A stretch of DNA of 64,000 nucleotides, from the NCBI GenBank assembly GCA_017429265.1, contig JAFRPG010000030.1, positions 1 to 64,000 on the forward strand, in the 5' to 3' direction. The position numbers and the translations under genes are program-made. The DNA is from Clostridia bacterium. GTDB taxonomy: Bacteria; Bacillota; Clostridia; Christensenellales; Aristaeellaceae. Positions 62,730-64,000 of the stretch are shown one piece after another (position 1 is the stretch's first letter; every line of letters starts with the position of its first letter). The notes under the pieces were generated by a model, which saw only the letters and a program-made list of their open reading frames with translations, had not been told where the DNA came from and made no database searches.

Positions 62730-63788
62730 TCAGCGGATGCCGAGCTCCCGCGCCGACGGATAACCGTAGGCGCTCTCCGCGCTCATCACGGCCCGGGTGA
62801 TCGCCTCACTGACGACCTCCGCGGCCAGCACGCCCACGAGGTCCTGATCCGCCGCCACCGTTCCGACGGAGGCCGCGTAGATGCTGTCGCCGTCCGCGCT
62901 GGTGTGCACCGGGCGGATGGACCTGGCAAAGCCGTCCTGCGCCATGCCCGCGATCTTGCACAGCTGCGCCTTGTCGAAGGCTGCGTTGGTGAACACCACG
63001 GCGACGGTCGTGTTCCCGGTGAACTTGTTTTCCACCGCCCGGATGCTCCCGCGCATGAAGGCCGACGAGTCGCGCAGGGAAGCCCTGTCCTCCCCGAGCA
63101 GGCCCGCGATCTGCCGTCCCGTCCGCCAGTCGAAGATGTCGCCGAGGGCGTTGACCACGACCACCGCGCCGATCTTCAGCTCGCCGATCTGCACCGCATA
63201 GCTGCCGATGCCGCTCTTCATGCAGTAATCCATGCCGATGATCTTGCCCACCGTCGCGCCGCAGCCCGCGCCGTGATTGCCGTCGCGGTAGTTGGGTGCT
63301 TCCATGGCCAGGCGCGCCGCCTCATAGCCCATGGCCCTGTCCGGCCGGACAACGGGGTCGCCCACCGTCAGGTCGAAGATGTCCGACTGCACGACCAGCG
63401 GGACTTTCGTGACCCCCACGTCAAAGCCGATCCCCCGCTCCTCGAGGTACGCCATGACGCCGCCGGCCGCATCCAGGCCGTACGCGCTGCCGCCGCCGAT
63501 CACGATGGCGTGGATCACCTGCGCCGCCATCAGCGGGTTCAGGAGCGGCGTCTCGCGGGAGGCGGGACCTCCGCCGCGGATGTCCGCCCCGGCCGCCATG
63601 CCCTGCTCGCAGATGAACACCGTACAGCCCGTGCCGGCCTCCGCGTTCTCCGTCTGGCCGATCCGGATCGGCCCCACCTCTTCGATTCCGATCTCCCGCA
63701 TGGTTTCCGCCTCCGTCTCCTCCGCGGCTGCCGTGCATGCGCACAGGGCCATGAGCAGCGCCGTCAGGACCGCGACCGTCTTTCTCAT
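62730..63788 (-). CDS. P1 family (S58, DmpA-like) peptidase, secreted
   Basis: A 352-residue Ntn-type aminopeptidase or amidase. Signal peptide (1-22), GGGSAYGLDAAGGVMAYLEE, GNHGAGCGATVGKI, and FTGNTTVAVVFTNA, in which a Thr is the likely self-processing nucleophile. Relatives release N-terminal or D-amino acids or open cyclic amides. Most S58 enzymes of this type are cytoplasmic; export here is unusual. Confidence 0.88.
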   Translation of the reverse strand: MRKTVAVLTALLMALCACTAAAEETEAETMREIGIEEVGPIRIGQTENAEAGTGCTVFICEQGMAAGADIRGGGPASRETPLLNPLMAAQVIHAIVIGGGSAYGLDAAGGVMAYLEERGIGFDVGVTKVPLVVQSDIFDLTVGDPVVRPDRAMGYEAARLAMEAPNYRDGNHGAGCGATVGKIIGMDYCMKSGIGSYAVQIGELKIGAVVVVNALGDIFDWRTGRQIAGLLGEDRASLRDSSAFMRGSIRAVENKFTGNTTVAVVFTNAAFDKAQLCKIAGMAQDGFARSIRPVHTSADGDSIYAASVGTVAADQDLVGVLAAEVVSEAITRAVMSAESAYGYPSARELGIR

Positions 63789-63836
63789 CTTTCATCCTTC
63801 TTTTCCGTATCCGCCGGAACCGGCTTTTCTGCATCG

Positions 63837-63865
63837 ATGATACCGCAAACCGCGCGTGAATTCAA
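63837..63865 (-). promoter_or_regulatory. promoter of the S58 peptidase gene
   Basis: On the minus strand TTGAAT, 17 bp, TATCAT. Confidence 0.55.
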
Positions 63866-63904
63866 GACCGGCCCGGAAGAAATGCCCGGTCGGTGAATCC
63901 GCGC

Positions 63905-63932
63905 TTGCCTTCCGCGGCCTGCGTGCTATAAT
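63905..63932 (+). promoter_or_regulatory. promoter of the gene at the window end
   Basis: TTGCCT, 16 bp, TATAAT with TGC before the -10. Confidence 0.7.
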
Positions 63933-63973
63933 ATCATCACGACCGGCTGACAGCCGGCCCGGGAGGTATTTTC

Positions 63974-64000
63974 ATGAGAACGGAACATGATGCCATCGGT
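63974..64000 (+). CDS. partial CDS, possibly aspartate ammonia-lyase or class II fumarase
   Basis: Only nine codons are in the window (MRTEHDAIG), behind GGGAGG at 8 nt. The start MRTExDxxG is typical of aspartate ammonia-lyase and class II fumarase, but nine residues cannot settle the identity. The gene continues beyond the window. Confidence 0.5.

Overview
The window is about 64 kb of GC-rich chromosomal DNA from a Bacillota (Clostridia-type) bacterium, probably an uncultured gut or rumen lineage that uses plant fibre. The evidence is a CIRCE operator before hsp20, a Gram-positive-type LexA box in the recA promoter, the rplU-prp-rpmA trio with a Prp-cleavable extension on L27, the tig-clpP-clpX-lon-engB order, an mDAP-type MurE, secreted BspA-like leucine-rich-repeat (LRR) proteins, and genes for glucuronoxylan breakdown. 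No rRNA, tRNA, phage, IS transposase or CRISPR array was recognised. High GC produces many long antisense open frames that are not genes.

Layout. 1-6.2 kb: a GH94 phosphorylase and two tandem secreted LRR proteins. 6.2-16.2 kb: RNase J, RecA, two more LRR proteins, a small esterase, a CE15 glucuronoyl esterase and Hsp20. Intergenic gaps between 1 and 12.5 kb carry at least five copies of a palindromic repeat of about 190-360 bp. 16.3-22.5 kb: DeoD, a large secreted M16 peptidase, a DUF4867 protein and rplU-prp-rpmA. 22.5-25.3 kb: an ECF sigma factor and a 730-residue membrane partner that looks like an anti-sigma factor. 25.3-31.4 kb: a GH2 / metallo-beta-lactamase / GH67 operon. 31.5-33.5 kb: an unusual phosphoribosyltransferase-fold protein and a secreted SH3 protein. 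33.6-42.9 kb: a stripped-down division and cell wall cluster (mraZ, ftsL-like, murE, mraY, murD, ftsQ, ftsA, ftsZ). 43-51 kb: a zinc-ribbon/phosphoesterase pair, then engB, lon, clpX, clpP and tig. 51-57.4 kb: purC with two phosphodiester glycosidases, fhs with a DIP1984-family protein, and a threonine aldolase. 57.4-64 kb: RlmA, IspE, a peptidoglycan-binding protein with sixteen 7-residue repeats, a zinc-ribbon protein behind a candidate structured RNA, a DUF3472-like protein, an S58 peptidase, and the first codons of an AspA-like gene.

How the genes work together. GH67, CE15, GH2 and GH94 form a loose glycan-use theme (glucuronoxylan and beta-linked oligosaccharides). The trigger factor, ClpXP and Lon block handles protein quality control, and Hsp20 is a separate heat-shock unit under HrcA. 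The division cluster has its own promoter at mraZ and a second one before ftsAZ. The sigma factor may control its own operon and the peptidoglycan-binding protein 35 kb away, because both have the same unusual promoter-like motif.

The least explained items are the palindromic repeat family, which sits at gene 3' ends and terminators, and two long structured leaders in front of zinc-ribbon genes.
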